A stretch of 64,000 nt of DNA, taken from the NCBI GenBank assembly GCA_965116055.1, contig OZ220466.1, positions 1,674,001-1,738,000 on the forward strand, written 5' to 3'. The notes beneath the pieces are model-generated. The model worked only from the letters and a program-made list of their open reading frames with translations, ran no database searches and had not been told where the DNA came from. The stretch is from Bin55 sp965116055 (lineage in GTDB: Bacteria > Pseudomonadota > Gammaproteobacteria > Pseudomonadales > Azotimanducaceae). Position numbers and translations under genes: made by a program. Of the stretch, positions 54,969 to 64,000 are shown one piece after another (position 1 is the stretch's first letter; every line of letters begins with the position of its first letter).

Positions 54969-56348
54969 TCAGCGAATCAAAAGTCGAAACTGTTGCGTAC
55001 CGCGTAGTACTCGAAGCCCCAATGGACTGGTATTTAAATCAATATTTTCAAGATCTGATATGTGAGAAATACTCGTGCGATTTATTTGCAAAATCACATC
55101 GCCCACCTGTAATTTGGTGTCTTGAAACCTCGTATCGACCGCAGATACCACGATGCCTCTAATTCGACCATAGTAGGGGTGACTAGGCGGAATATCTTCA
55201 ACGTATATTCCAGACAAAAGTTCAGTGCCACTTTGGAAATCTTGAACTGTTCCTTCTATCTGGATTTCACGACCGCCGCGATAAATGGTTAGATCAAACT
55301 TCTCCCCAAGGCGCAACAAGGCTATTTTGGTAACTAAATCAGCGGCATTGACTACATCCTTGCCATTAATTTTCCGGATGACATCGTCTATCCGGATCCC
55401 TGCCTGGTCGGCACCAGAACCGGCAATCACCTTGACGACCACAACGCCGTTCGCATTAGGTAGATCCAATACATCAGCCACATCTTTCGTGAGTTGTTGA
55501 ATCTCAATTCCAAAAACGCCGCGACTAACGTTACCGTGGGTGATTAATTGCTCAGCGATCGCGCGCACCATATTCGATGGAATAGCAAAGCCAATACCGC
55601 TGCTGCTACCGGACGGACTGATGATCGCGGTATTAATGCCAATCAGATTCCCTTGGATGTCAATGAGTGCGCCGCCCGAATTACCGGGGTTGATTGACGC
55701 ATCTGTTTGGATGAAGTCCTCAGCTTTGGTGATGTTAAGTTCATTACGACCAAGTGCGCTCACGATGCCGGAAGTAACGCTCTGACCCAGGCCGAAAGGA
55801 TTGCCTATCGCTACGACGAAGTCGCCTACGCGCAAACGATCTGAATCCGCCAACACGAGCTCTGTCAGTTTGTCCGCTTTGATTTGTAAAACGGCAATGT
55901 CAGTTTTAGGATCGCTACCGAGTGTTTTCGCTTCAATCGTGCGGCGATCTTGCAACGTTACCACCGTGCGTTGCGCTTGTGCGATGACGTGATGGTTGGT
56001 GACAATCAATCCGCGCTCAGCATCAATGATCACCCCGGATCCTGCGGCTTGAACATCATGGTAGTTTCGGCGAGGGTACAGCCGCCCCCATTCAGCGTAC
56101 CATTCGATGGTGTAACCCTGACGCGTGGTCACGCTTATATTGACCACAGCATCCTTCATACCTTCAATGATTGGCGCTAGAGAAGGCTTTTCACCATCGT
56201 CAAATACCGGTATATGAGCAACCACGTTCATACTGCCAAGCAATAGGACTAGTAAGCTGAATAGGCGTGCCAGAAGCTTTACTGTCCGGGCGTCATTTTT
56301 CAATAGATTGATCATTTCTTGGCGATTGAACAAATTTCGTTGGAACAT
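54969..56348 (-). CDS. Do/DegQ-like periplasmic serine endoprotease with two PDZ domains
   Basis: This 459-residue protein has an N-terminal hydrophobic signal (LLARLFSLLVLLLGSMNVV, residues about 24-44). A trypsin-like domain follows with His in VTNHHVIAQ, Asp in TDIAVLQI and Ser in NPGNSGGALIDIQG. PDZ1 is around 280-370 and PDZ2 around 390-459. The protease triad is intact. It degrades or refolds envelope proteins. A downstream ATG at 56315 is an alternative start. A class II aldolase gene follows in the same operon, an unusual pairing. Confidence 0.93.
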   Translation of the reverse strand: MFQRNLFNRQEMINLLKNDARTVKLLARLFSLLVLLLGSMNVVAHIPVFDDGEKPSLAPIIEGMKDAVVNISVTTRQGYTIEWYAEWGRLYPRRNYHDVQAAGSGVIIDAERGLIVTNHHVIAQAQRTVVTLQDRRTIEAKTLGSDPKTDIAVLQIKADKLTELVLADSDRLRVGDFVVAIGNPFGLGQSVTSGIVSALGRNELNITKAEDFIQTDASINPGNSGGALIDIQGNLIGINTAIISPSGSSSGIGFAIPSNMVRAIAEQLITHGNVSRGVFGIEIQQLTKDVADVLDLPNANGVVVVKVIAGSGADQAGIRIDDVIRKINGKDVVNAADLVTKIALLRLGEKFDLTIYRGGREIQIEGTVQDFQSGTELLSGIYVEDIPPSHPYYGRIRGIVVSAVDTRFQDTKLQVGDVILQINRTSISHISDLENIDLNTSPLGLRVLRGTQQFRLLIR

Positions 56349-56833
56349 ACGGAACTTACCAATGTTTGATAACCAGAATCAGTTCAAGTTCACGTTTGGC
56401 TATGGTGTTGGTGTTAATCCTTGTGATTGTGTTCTGCTTCAATTGACGGTGATCAATGCGAGTTCCTAACCCGATTGATGTGGCTATGTTATGGCATGAG
56501 CCCTCTCGCAAAAGCCTGTCGGAAAATCCCTCGGATATCTTGATTTGACGGAAGTCTAAATTCATCTATTTTTATATTTCAATGGGTTACATAGAAGTAA
56601 AGCGTTCAAAGCAAACGGGCTCTGCACCTTTCCGACAACTTTGTGACACGTTTTCATAGTGGCACATACTGTAGTGTAATCGCCTGTGATATTGGCGCCA
56701 TACATAGGCATGATGTGCGCTAGATTCATATGCTCAAAGATATTTTGATATGGGTCAATATGCATCGAACGGATATAGCTTTGACGAAGTTGTATTGGGT
56801 ACGGTCGTTTCGTTATACGTGCTGTTGATTCAG
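56349..56833. other. Intergenic region without recognised genes
   Basis: These 485 bases lie upstream of the Do-like protease gene and beyond the stop of the FAD monooxygenase gene. Two short minus-strand open frames of 67-69 codons have no family resemblance. The promoter of the protease gene should lie at 56349-56500. Confidence 0.35.
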
Positions 56834-58036
56834 TCAGTCAAACTCAGTAGCTTGGTACGAAAAGAGTTGTCGCGAGACCCATTCGAATCCAATCTGTGCA
56901 CCCCAATTCCTTATGCGTCGCAATAACTCATTTTGCAAGTGATAGAGGGTGCGATTTCTCGACGAGATTGATTGCACTCGGCGAATTCGAGGAATGCGAC
57001 GCTTCTCGTATAGGGTCAACTTTTGATTGACAGACGTTGATTGAGGTAGCCGAAGGCACTTCGCTATTTCAACGGCATCCTCAATAGCAAGCGCCGCGCC
57101 TTGTGCGGCAAACGGCAGAGTTGTATGCCATGCATCGCCCACGAGCGCGATCGGATATCTCGTAGCTTGCCTGACCCGTATAGGCGAAAACTGGTACAAG
57201 GGCCATCGATAAAGTGATGTTTCGTCCACTAGATCAATGAGTTCGCGCAAGTTCGGGCTGCCTTCCGCCAAAGCTTGTCGCAATTCGTGCCTGCTAGCTT
57301 TCTGTCTATGCAGGTCATTTTTGTTGTCATGGTCATTCGTATCAATGACAAATACACAATTTAAAACCGGTGTTACACCGACAGGGTAGGTCACTACATG
57401 AAACTTTTCATGTAACCACACACGTGTTGCACTACGAGTATCACGTTCACGAAGCTGTGTGAAGGGAATCGTTGCGCGATATGCGCAGCCGGCGACATGA
57501 TGTGATGGCAAGGTACAGTTGGCATAGCTTCGGACCATGGAATTCGTGCCGTCTGCACCGATGCATAGGTTCGTACTCATACTGCCTGATGTCGTAATTA
57601 CTTCAACTATCTCAGGCGTTAGATTAAGCCGTTCGGTGGTAATGCCTTGATTAACTTCAACGTGCTTGGATTGTTTGCACGCGGCTTCAAGTATCTTGAT
57701 TAAGTCAGATCGAGAAATTTGGAGGAGGGGGGTGCCGTATCGCTTGCATATCGCATCTCCGAGTTGGAATTGAGCAAGCAGTTGATCAGTTTCACCGTCA
57801 AGCCACTCCATGACTTGCGGGATTCGTGCGAAAAATGCGAGGTCCATTTCAAGACCTAGTTGATACAAACATCCGGTCGCGTTCGGTGTCAGTTGAATGC
57901 CTGCTCCGACATCGAATCTGCGCTCGTATTTCTCGATCACGTTGCAGTCAATTCCCTCTCTCGCGAGGGCTAAAGCGCTTGTCAGACCGCTAATGCCGCC
58001 GCCGACAATGACAGCGGATTGAGGGCTGTTAGTCAC
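56834..58036 (-). CDS. FAD-dependent aromatic monooxygenase-like protein
   Basis: This is a 400-residue protein from a GTG at 58036; an ATG 15 codons upstream would give a 53-base overlap with the PhyH gene. The FAD motif is AVIVGGGISGLTSALALAREG, the DG motif is LCIGADGTNSMVR, and the GD motif is IALVGDAWHTTLPFAAQGAALAIEDA. These match salicylate-hydroxylase-type group A monooxygenases. It follows the PhyH gene with an 8-base overlap, so the two are likely co-translated. The substrate is unknown. Confidence 0.9.
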   Translation of the reverse strand: MTNSPQSAVIVGGGISGLTSALALAREGIDCNVIEKYERRFDVGAGIQLTPNATGCLYQLGLEMDLAFFARIPQVMEWLDGETDQLLAQFQLGDAICKRYGTPLLQISRSDLIKILEAACKQSKHVEVNQGITTERLNLTPEIVEVITTSGSMSTNLCIGADGTNSMVRSYANCTLPSHHVAGCAYRATIPFTQLRERDTRSATRVWLHEKFHVVTYPVGVTPVLNCVFVIDTNDHDNKNDLHRQKASRHELRQALAEGSPNLRELIDLVDETSLYRWPLYQFSPIRVRQATRYPIALVGDAWHTTLPFAAQGAALAIEDAVEIAKCLRLPQSTSVNQKLTLYEKRRIPRIRRVQSISSRNRTLYHLQNELLRRIRNWGAQIGFEWVSRQLFSYQATEFD

Positions 58037-58850
58037 ATTCGGTGAGGATGGCGCGGGGATTGCCAGCGTTAATGTGGCCAACGCCGAAACGACTTACTGA
58101 GAGCCCAACGAGGTTTTGCAATTCGGTTGAGAAAGATGCAAGTCGTTGGCGCGTATGCGCCAACATCAAATTTTCTTGTTGACGCTGCGATCCTGCACAG
58201 TAGTTGATGGTCAGCGCCCACCGACGCTGATCGCTCGTATTGGCGCCGCCAGCATGGTAGCAAGTTCCTACCACGAAGCAAACGCTTCCCGCCGGCATGA
58301 CCGCTTGAACACATGCGTAATTCTGATCGGCCCCAGTTGGATCAATGCTTAGCCCACGGTGGTTATCGAGATGCTGGTCAGGGTAGAACTTGAATTTGTG
58401 ACTTCTGGGGACTAAGCGCGTGGCCCCGTTTTCATGCGTGAAATCTGAAAGAGCCCACATCGTGTTACACACCAAGTGGGGATGTGGCCGTTCAATCCCG
58501 TACAGGGCGTCGTCGCAGTGAATCCGTTGCGTTGTCTCTCCAGGATCAATCACCGCAGTGCCCATGGTCGACAGTAGACAATCTTGTCCGAGGATACCTC
58601 GTATGACTTCAAGTACTGGAGGATAGACGGCGACTCGTTCCCAAACTTCACTCTCGTTCAATAGATTGAAGTATCGTAGAGTCTTGTAACCGGTAAATTC
58701 ATTTTGAACAATAGCCGGCGACCCTACTCGTTCCAGGCGACTAATTTCGGCTTTAATTTCCTCGCAAAATGCTGGTTCGATAATCCCTTCTGCGACGCTA
58801 TAGCCTTCCTTTTCGATGTTCTGAATATGTTCTGATGCGTCAAAGGACAT
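58029..58850 (-). CDS. Phytanoyl-CoA dioxygenase (PhyH) family protein 2
   Basis: This 273-residue Fe(II)/2-oxoglutarate-dependent oxygenase has RIHCDDALYGI for His and Asp. VVGTCYHAGGANTSDQRRWALTINYC carries the distal His and Arg. AVIDPGETTQ and NGATRLVPRSH are typical of the family. It is the upstream gene of a PhyH-FAD monooxygenase pair and overlaps it slightly. The LLM gene lies 17 bases upstream of its start, suggesting one minus-strand operon (59845-56834). Confidence 0.9.
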   Translation of the reverse strand: MSFDASEHIQNIEKEGYSVAEGIIEPAFCEEIKAEISRLERVGSPAIVQNEFTGYKTLRYFNLLNESEVWERVAVYPPVLEVIRGILGQDCLLSTMGTAVIDPGETTQRIHCDDALYGIERPHPHLVCNTMWALSDFTHENGATRLVPRSHKFKFYPDQHLDNHRGLSIDPTGADQNYACVQAVMPAGSVCFVVGTCYHAGGANTSDQRRWALTINYCAGSQRQQENLMLAHTRQRLASFSTELQNLVGLSVSRFGVGHINAGNPRAILTECD

Positions 58851-58867
58851 GTACGATCGTTTCCCAG

Positions 58868-59845
58868 CTACGCGATGCGAGGCATAACTTCATCTACGAA
58901 CTTTACAAATGTTCGATGGCTCAATGGCGCGGCAAGCAAATAGTTGAGCGAAATCATTTCTTCCAATTCCAGCAATCGATCAGCCACTCTCTCTGGGGTG
59001 CCCCAGATAACCGTGTTCTCAACGTAGTCATTCATGCGTTTTTCAGCGGCATGCGCGGCAGTCGAACCACCCTGGGATTGATTGAAATAACTGCCAAACA
59101 TCCACGCTGAGCCGCTACGGGCAATTTGCTCGGCTTGTTCTTCTTGATCTGCGATGGCGAGCAGTCGCGCCATCGGAGTGACTTGATCGTTACTGTGTCC
59201 ATGGGCTGCAAGCTTCTCTCGGTACGATTGGTATTTAACTCCGATGTCGGCACATGAGGCATGCGGATCCATCAGAATAGCGTAGCCTTTTTCTCCTGCC
59301 CACTTTACTGCTTCGGGCGATGTCGCCGCAACCCAAAATGGCATAGGTCGTTGTAATGGTTTCGGTAGCACCTCAACATCGTGAAAACTGTTGAATTGAC
59401 CTTCAAAACTGAATCGATCGTTTTGCCAGGCTTTGAGTACGATTTCGACATGCTCGTGGAAACGCTCTTTCGATTCGGCACTATCAACTTGGAAGATCTC
59501 CATTTCTTTGCGGTCGAAGCCCCTACCAGCTCCCCAATTGATTCGTCCGTGCGTTAGTTGATCAAGTAGGGCTACTTCTTCCGCCAGGCGCAATGGGTGA
59601 TAAAACGCGGCCAAACTCACCGCAGTTCCAAGGCGAATATTTTTGGTGATCCCGGCGATGTGCGCTGCCATGACGTGAACCGAAGGGCATACGCTATACG
59701 TAGAAAAATGGTGCTCCGCGAGCCACACTGCATCGAAACCAGTCTGATCCATGATCTTGACGCGTTCCAACGCCCGCTCGTAAACCGTGCTTAACTCACC
59801 CCGACGATTGGGCCAAGAGAAAAACTGTAGGACACCGAATTGCAT
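58868..59845 (-). CDS. LLM class flavin-dependent oxidoreductase
   Basis: This 325-residue protein has the pattern of LLM monooxygenases. MQFGVLQFFSWPNRRGEL is followed by DAVWLAEHHFSTYSVCPSVHVMAAHIAG, KNIRLGTAVSLAAFYHPLRLAEEVALLDQLTHGR, and WVAATSPEAVKWAGEKG, each in shorter segments. It is closest in style to the alkanal/limonene-type enzymes. It is part of the minus-strand catabolic cluster between a CoA transferase and a PhyH gene. Confidence 0.92.
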   Translation of the reverse strand: MQFGVLQFFSWPNRRGELSTVYERALERVKIMDQTGFDAVWLAEHHFSTYSVCPSVHVMAAHIAGITKNIRLGTAVSLAAFYHPLRLAEEVALLDQLTHGRINWGAGRGFDRKEMEIFQVDSAESKERFHEHVEIVLKAWQNDRFSFEGQFNSFHDVEVLPKPLQRPMPFWVAATSPEAVKWAGEKGYAILMDPHASCADIGVKYQSYREKLAAHGHSNDQVTPMARLLAIADQEEQAEQIARSGSAWMFGSYFNQSQGGSTAAHAAEKRMNDYVENTVIWGTPERVADRLLELEEMISLNYLLAAPLSHRTFVKFVDEVMPRIA

Positions 59846-59861
59846 AACGTGCGACCGAAGA

Positions 59862-61058
59862 TTAGCGCGCTGAGTGCTGTTGAGTCGTAAACACGACTTT
59901 GTTTGAGATTAAGGACTCAATCTCATCAGACGATCGATCCAGGTAGGTTTCCAGAACTTCGACGCTATTTGCGCCTACATCGGGCGCGCGTTTAGGACTA
60001 ACTTTCTTCTCGGCGTCAATTTGAATGGGGGACATCACCGTGTGCGGATAGTCGGGACTTTCAGTTTCAGCGGTCACGACGATTTCGTTTTCAAGCACCT
60101 GCTCATCGCTCACTACCTCCCCCATCGGTTTGACATGGCTGTGCGTTATTTCATATTCGACTAGCTTAGGAAGGAGTTCGTCTAATGTGAATTCGCGAAC
60201 TCGCGCGCGGGTTAAATCAATGAGATCGTTTCGGTTTTCTATGATCTTCCGGAAGGAAGTGAACCGTGGGTCTTTGAGCCAATCGACTCGATTTAACGCG
60301 TGCGCCACTGCTGGCCATTCTCGCGTCACGTTGACTATGGAGAACAACACAAATGCCCCGTCTTTCGTCTCGTATACCGTGCTGAACGGATTGCGAAGCC
60401 CCGTTGCCTGTTTTCGGGCGCTTAGGTCCATACCGGCAATCACGCCTTGCAGCGCCATACCGTTGGACCAACAACCATTGGCGAGTAGCGATGTTGCTAC
60501 GTATGAACCTTCGCCATGTCGTTCGCGTTTATATAGTGCACAGGCGATTGCGCTAAACAATGACATGGAGGTTGCATGATCACCCATGCCTGGTGCTGAA
60601 GTTACTGGTACGGCGCCTTGGTCGCGCACGAATTCCATCAATCCTGAACGCGCCCACCAAGCTGTAGCGTCGAAAGATCGACGGGTCGTATCCGGCCCTT
60701 GCGTGCCGTAGCCAGTTACATGTGCATAGATCAAGCGCGGATTGATTTGCTTCAATCGTTCGTATTCGTATTGATAGCGCGTTACATGCTCGCCAATGAA
60801 ATTCGTGATAAACACATCTGCTATCGCGACAAGCTCATGCACGAGTTGAATGCCTTCTGATCGCTTGAGATCGACTGCGATGCTTTTCTTGTTACGGGAA
60901 GTAAGCAACCAGTTGTAGTCGACTTCGTAGTTTCCGTGTAAGGTTCTATACCGATCGCCTTCTGGTGGTTCGATTTTTATCACCGTCGCGCCGAAGTCGC
61001 CCATGACTGTCGCAGCGCCTGGCCCCGCTAAAAACGTTGCGGCATCAATAACAACCAA
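59862..61058 (-). CDS. Family III (CaiB/BaiF) CoA transferase
   Basis: This is a 398-residue protein with VVIDAATFLAGPGAATVMGDFGATVIKIE at the start, in pieces, and later DTTRRSFDATAWWARSGLM and GNPFSTVYETKDG-like (LRNPFSTVYETKDGAFVLF). The start is uncertain. A TTG at 61058 begins the reading, and the conserved 'LFDDL' upstream is preceded by GAGGA but no ATG, GTG or TTG. The stop at 59862 is 16 bases upstream of the LLM gene, in the same direction. Its CoA-thioester product probably enters the adjacent pathway. Confidence 0.88.
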   Translation of the reverse strand: MVVIDAATFLAGPGAATVMGDFGATVIKIEPPEGDRYRTLHGNYEVDYNWLLTSRNKKSIAVDLKRSEGIQLVHELVAIADVFITNFIGEHVTRYQYEYERLKQINPRLIYAHVTGYGTQGPDTTRRSFDATAWWARSGLMEFVRDQGAVPVTSAPGMGDHATSMSLFSAIACALYKRERHGEGSYVATSLLANGCWSNGMALQGVIAGMDLSARKQATGLRNPFSTVYETKDGAFVLFSIVNVTREWPAVAHALNRVDWLKDPRFTSFRKIIENRNDLIDLTRARVREFTLDELLPKLVEYEITHSHVKPMGEVVSDEQVLENEIVVTAETESPDYPHTVMSPIQIDAEKKVSPKRAPDVGANSVEVLETYLDRSSDEIESLISNKVVFTTQQHSAR

Positions 61059-61243
61059 ATCATCAAATAATCGCTTGATGGTTTTATCCTCGAACTTGAC
61101 GTTTTAGGGAAGGCAGAAAGACAAACAACGGCGCAGCGCAAGCATGTAAGAACGAGACTATCGAATGTCGCTGCCTTGGTTGAACAATTTTCTCTACGAA
61201 GCGTTGCTTATCCTATTCGCCATTTGCCAACTAGGGACTACGG

Positions 61244-62794
61244 ATGTATCCGGGCTATTGGGCTGAGCGTTTTCCTAACAACGTTGCAGCTGTCCTCACT
61301 TCAACCCAAGAATTGATCACGTACGCTGAATTAGATGCGCGATCCAACCAATACAGCCACTATTTAAACGCAAATGGACTAAGTCGCGGTGACCATATTG
61401 CCGTATTTATGGAAAACCACCTGCGTTTTTTCGAGGTCGTGTGGGCCGCGTTGCGTTCCGGTTTATACGTTACAACCATTAACCGTTACCTTACAGCTGA
61501 CGAAGTTGCATACATTGTCCTAGACAGTGGCGCACGATCACTTGTATCGACCGTGCAAATGCTTGAAGTTGCCGAAGTAACGGCATCATTGATCCCAGCG
61601 TGCCCATTTCGCTTAATGATTGGCGGCGAAGCAACTGGGTGGGAAAACTACGAAGCGACGATTGCCGATATGCCGACCACGCCACTTCAGGAGCAATGGA
61701 TTGGTGGCGCCATGCTCTATAGTTCCGGCACCACGGGGAGACCGAAAGGCATTATTCGTGCACTGCCAGAAGCTCAGATCACGGATTTACCTGAGCCAAG
61801 CCAAACGCCGACTGGCCCCTATGGTTTCAGTCGAGATACAAACTATCTTTCACCCGCTCCTCTTTATCACTCCGCCCCCTTCGGCTTTACAACCAACATT
61901 CAACGTCAAGGCGGTACGGTGGTAGTGATGCCACGATTTGATGCTCTTGATGCGTTACGTTGCATTGAGGAGTACAAAGTAACGCATAGTCAGTGGGTAC
62001 CCACGATGTTCGTGCGGATGCTGAAATTAACCGACGAAGAGCGTACGCGCTATGACCTTTCGACGCACAAGGTGGCCATTCATGCCGCGGCGCCGTGTCC
62101 TGTAGATGTCAAACGCCGCATGATTACTTGGTGGGGACCAATCATTGAAGAATACTACGCGGGCACGGAAGGCAATGGTTCGACCCGCATTGGCAGCCTT
62201 GAATGGCTTGACCATCCAGGTTCTGTTGGTAAATCGTCAATGGGCACGATTCATATATGCGACGAAGAAGGCCTAGAGTTGCCACCTGGCGAAGCGGGGA
62301 TCATCTATTTCGAACAAGAAGCAATGGCCTACGCGTATCACAATGCCCCTGAAAAAACCAGCGAGGCACAGCATCCGCAGCACCCAAATTGGACGACATT
62401 AGGCGATGTAGGATATGTGGACGAAGAAGGTTACCTGTTTCTCACCGATCGAAAATCATTCATGATCGTATCGGGAGGCGTCAATATTTACCCTCAAGAA
62501 ATCGAAAATGCGCTCATACTTCATCCAGTCGTGCATGATGTCGCCGTGTTTGGGGTACCTAACGAGGAGTTTGGCGAAGAGGTTAAAGCGGTGATTCAAG
62601 TTGCTGAGGGCGTTAGCGCGACCGACACGTTGACCGATGAACTTATTGACCACGCGCGGGAAAAACTCGCCCACTATATGGTACCCCGCTCAATTGATTA
62701 CATTGACGAGATGCCGCGCTTACCGACAGGGAAACTCTATAAACGTATATTGCGTGATTCGTACTGGGGCAAACACGATACGCGAATCATCTGA
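61244..62794 (+). CDS. AMP-dependent acyl-CoA synthetase / ligase
   Basis: This 516-residue adenylate-forming enzyme has the motif AMLYSSGTTGRPKGII (P-loop). Next is YYAGTEGNGSTRIGSLEW, followed by TLGDVGYVDEEGYLFLTDRKSFMIVSGGVNIYPQEIE, read in segments. The lysine motif LPTGKLYKRILRD is near the C-terminus. It activates a carboxylic acid to acyl-AMP and then acyl-CoA. It is divergent from the CoA transferase across a 185-base spacer and 14 bases upstream of uvrB. The substrate is unknown. Confidence 0.93.
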   Translation: MYPGYWAERFPNNVAAVLTSTQELITYAELDARSNQYSHYLNANGLSRGDHIAVFMENHLRFFEVVWAALRSGLYVTTINRYLTADEVAYIVLDSGARSLVSTVQMLEVAEVTASLIPACPFRLMIGGEATGWENYEATIADMPTTPLQEQWIGGAMLYSSGTTGRPKGIIRALPEAQITDLPEPSQTPTGPYGFSRDTNYLSPAPLYHSAPFGFTTNIQRQGGTVVVMPRFDALDALRCIEEYKVTHSQWVPTMFVRMLKLTDEERTRYDLSTHKVAIHAAAPCPVDVKRRMITWWGPIIEEYYAGTEGNGSTRIGSLEWLDHPGSVGKSSMGTIHICDEEGLELPPGEAGIIYFEQEAMAYAYHNAPEKTSEAQHPQHPNWTTLGDVGYVDEEGYLFLTDRKSFMIVSGGVNIYPQEIENALILHPVVHDVAVFGVPNEEFGEEVKAVIQVAEGVSATDTLTDELIDHAREKLAHYMVPRSIDYIDEMPRLPTGKLYKRILRDSYWGKHDTRII

Positions 62795-62808
62795 CGTAGG
62801 CTAAATTG

Positions 62809-64000
62809 ATGACATCAACCCGAAGCGAATTTTCTTTCGAACTACGTACGGATTTCAATCCAGCAGGTGATCAGCCGAACGCTATCGTCGAGCTCGCGGA
62901 CGGCCTTGAGGCTGGTCTGCAGCATCAAACGTTACTCGGCGTGACCGGCTCCGGGAAGACGTTCACCATGGCAAACGTCATTCAACGTCTGCAGCGACCG
63001 ACGATTGTGATGGCGCCAAATAAAACGCTTGCCGCGCAACTGTACGGCGAGTTCAAAGAGTTCTTCCCCAATAACGCGATTGAGTATTTCGTCTCATATT
63101 ACGACTACTACCAACCGGAGGCCTACGTACCAGTCTCGGATACCTATATTGAGAAAGAAGCAACGGTCAACTCGCACATCGAACAGATGCGCCTGTCTGC
63201 CACTAAAGCGCTGTTGCAGCGTAAGGACACCGTCATCGTAGCGTCGGTTTCGGCCATTTACGGACTAGGCGATCCTACCTCGTACCACAAGATGGTCTTG
63301 CACCTGGACCGTGGGGATCGTATTGATCAGCGCGTGATTATCAAGCGTCTGGCCGAGTTGCAGTACACCCGCAATCAAGCGGTATTTGGTCGTGGTACGT
63401 ATCGCGTGCACGGCGATGTCATTGATATTTTTCCGGCCGAATCCGAGCGGGATGCGGTGCGCGTCGAATTATTCGACGATGTTATTGAAGGGATACGGAT
63501 CTTCGACCCATTGACCGGACAGATCTTCAACGACTTGGCACGCTACACGGTATTCCCGAAATCACACTACGTAACGCCGGCAGAGACTATTGAGAATGTC
63601 CTTGGCGATATTGAGCAGGAAATGTTGGAACGCCGTGACTATTTCAGGCAAGCCAATCTACTCATTGAAGCCCAGAGGATTGAGCAACGTACGCGTTTTG
63701 ATCTTGAAATGATTCGTGAACTCGGATACTGCAATGGCATAGAAAACTATTCGCGTTATCTATCGGGACGCAAGGAGGGGGAGCCGCCTCCAACGCTGTT
63801 CGAGTATCTACCCCAGGATGCCATGTTGTTCATCGACGAATCGCACGTCTCAGTGCCGCAAATCGGCGGCATGTATCGTGGCGACCGCGCGCGCAAAGAA
63901 ACACTCGTTGAACATGGTTTTCGCTTGCCGTCTGCGCTCGATAACCGACCCTTAAGGTTTGAAGAATGGGAAAACTTAGCGCCTCAAATGGTTTTCGTGT
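62809..64000 (+). CDS. uvrB: Excinuclease ABC subunit B, 5' part (3' end outside the window)
   Basis: The open frame from the ATG at 62809 runs to the last base without a stop, giving 397 residues of about 670. FNPAGDQPNAIVELADGL is the usual UvrB opening. Walker A is GVTGSGKTFTMANV, and MAPNKTLAAQLYGEFKEFFP follows. The beta-hairpin region is SYYDYYQPEAYVPVSDTYIEK, seen in parts. ILVIDE-like LFIDESHVSVPQIGGMYRGDRARKETL is the DEAD-like box. It unwinds and scans DNA with UvrA in nucleotide excision repair. It is cut only by the window edge. Confidence 0.98.
   Translation, partial: MTSTRSEFSFELRTDFNPAGDQPNAIVELADGLEAGLQHQTLLGVTGSGKTFTMANVIQRLQRPTIVMAPNKTLAAQLYGEFKEFFPNNAIEYFVSYYDYYQPEAYVPVSDTYIEKEATVNSHIEQMRLSATKALLQRKDTVIVASVSAIYGLGDPTSYHKMVLHLDRGDRIDQRVIIKRLAELQYTRNQAVFGRGTYRVHGDVIDIFPAESERDAVRVELFDDVIEGIRIFDPLTGQIFNDLARYTVFPKSHYVTPAETIENVLGDIEQEMLERRDYFRQANLLIEAQRIEQRTRFDLEMIRELGYCNGIENYSRYLSGRKEGEPPPTLFEYLPQDAMLFIDESHVSVPQIGGMYRGDRARKETLVEHGFRLPSALDNRPLRFEEWENLAPQMVFV

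Noticed and set aside
56562..56765. 67-codon minus-strand frame upstream of the Do-like protease gene
   Set aside because: No hydrophobic or motif pattern, no ribosome binding site.
1..64000. CRISPR array, tRNA or rRNA genes, prophage or integrase
   Set aside because: I saw no regular spacer-repeat pattern, no cloverleaf with a CCA-like end, and no integrase or phage structural genes.

Overview
The window looks like a chromosomal segment of a proteobacterium, most likely a gammaproteobacterium. Evidence for this is an NhaA-type antiporter, a periplasmic DegP/DegQ-like protease, class I fructose-bisphosphate aldolase, UvrB, and an MCC-type acyl-CoA carboxylase operon. The taxon is inferred from family types, not proven. 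The content is dominated by catabolic and oxygenase genes: six luciferase-like (LLM) flavin oxidoreductases, two nitronate-monooxygenase-like paralogues, two phytanoyl-CoA dioxygenases, three family III CoA transferases, a GMC oxidoreductase and a copper amine oxidase. This mix is typical of marine or host-associated heterotrophs with expanded oxygenase families.

Layout. 1-945: the end of an ABC exporter and two small membrane proteins. 1048-8254: an LLM oxidoreductase, an N-acyl-D-amino-acid deacylase, an SDR, and a GH3-like adenylate-forming protein translationally coupled to a second LLM enzyme. 8661-11876: a secreted subtilisin-like protease with Calx-beta and P domains, preceded by a separate gene resembling a stand-alone subtilisin propeptide or chaperone. 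12344-17145: four same-strand genes that I regard as the most novel element. They encode a 4-TM coiled-coil protein, a membrane-anchored VWA-like protein, a MotA/ExbB/ZorA-like channel subunit with a very long helical tail, and a TolR/MotB/ZorB-like one-TM partner with an unfamiliar C-terminal domain. 17472-20625: a frameshifted beta-carbonic anhydrase, an aldolase and a GMC oxidoreductase.

20680-22900 is a visibly G+C-rich island with a decayed voltage-gated sodium channel gene and an intact NhaA antiporter. 23308-27408: amine oxidase, nitronate monooxygenase and LLM. 27491-33642: a minus-strand operon for branched-chain acyl-CoA breakdown (enoyl-CoA hydratase, both carboxylase subunits, GST, HMG-CoA-lyase-like). 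33813-43383: small membrane proteins, glyoxalase II-like, an exported PCMT, LLM, TesB, EthD-like, a second nitronate monooxygenase, NUDIX, PhyH and a hydroxypyruvate-isomerase-like protein. 43618-48613: a NYN-domain protein with a duplicated C-terminal module, an aldo/keto reductase and tandem CoA transferases.

48613-49423 is a decayed IS5-type element with recognisable terminal inverted repeats. It is followed by an LLM gene, a deoxyribosyltransferase, a PD-(D/E)XK (DUF1703-like) gene fragment, and a MerT-like/HMA/outer-membrane heavy-metal cluster. The right end holds an SGNH hydrolase, a class II aldolase, a Do-like protease, a catabolic cluster (FAD monooxygenase, PhyH, LLM, CoA transferase, acyl-CoA ligase) and the 5' part of uvrB. 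I found no tRNA, rRNA, CRISPR array or prophage.
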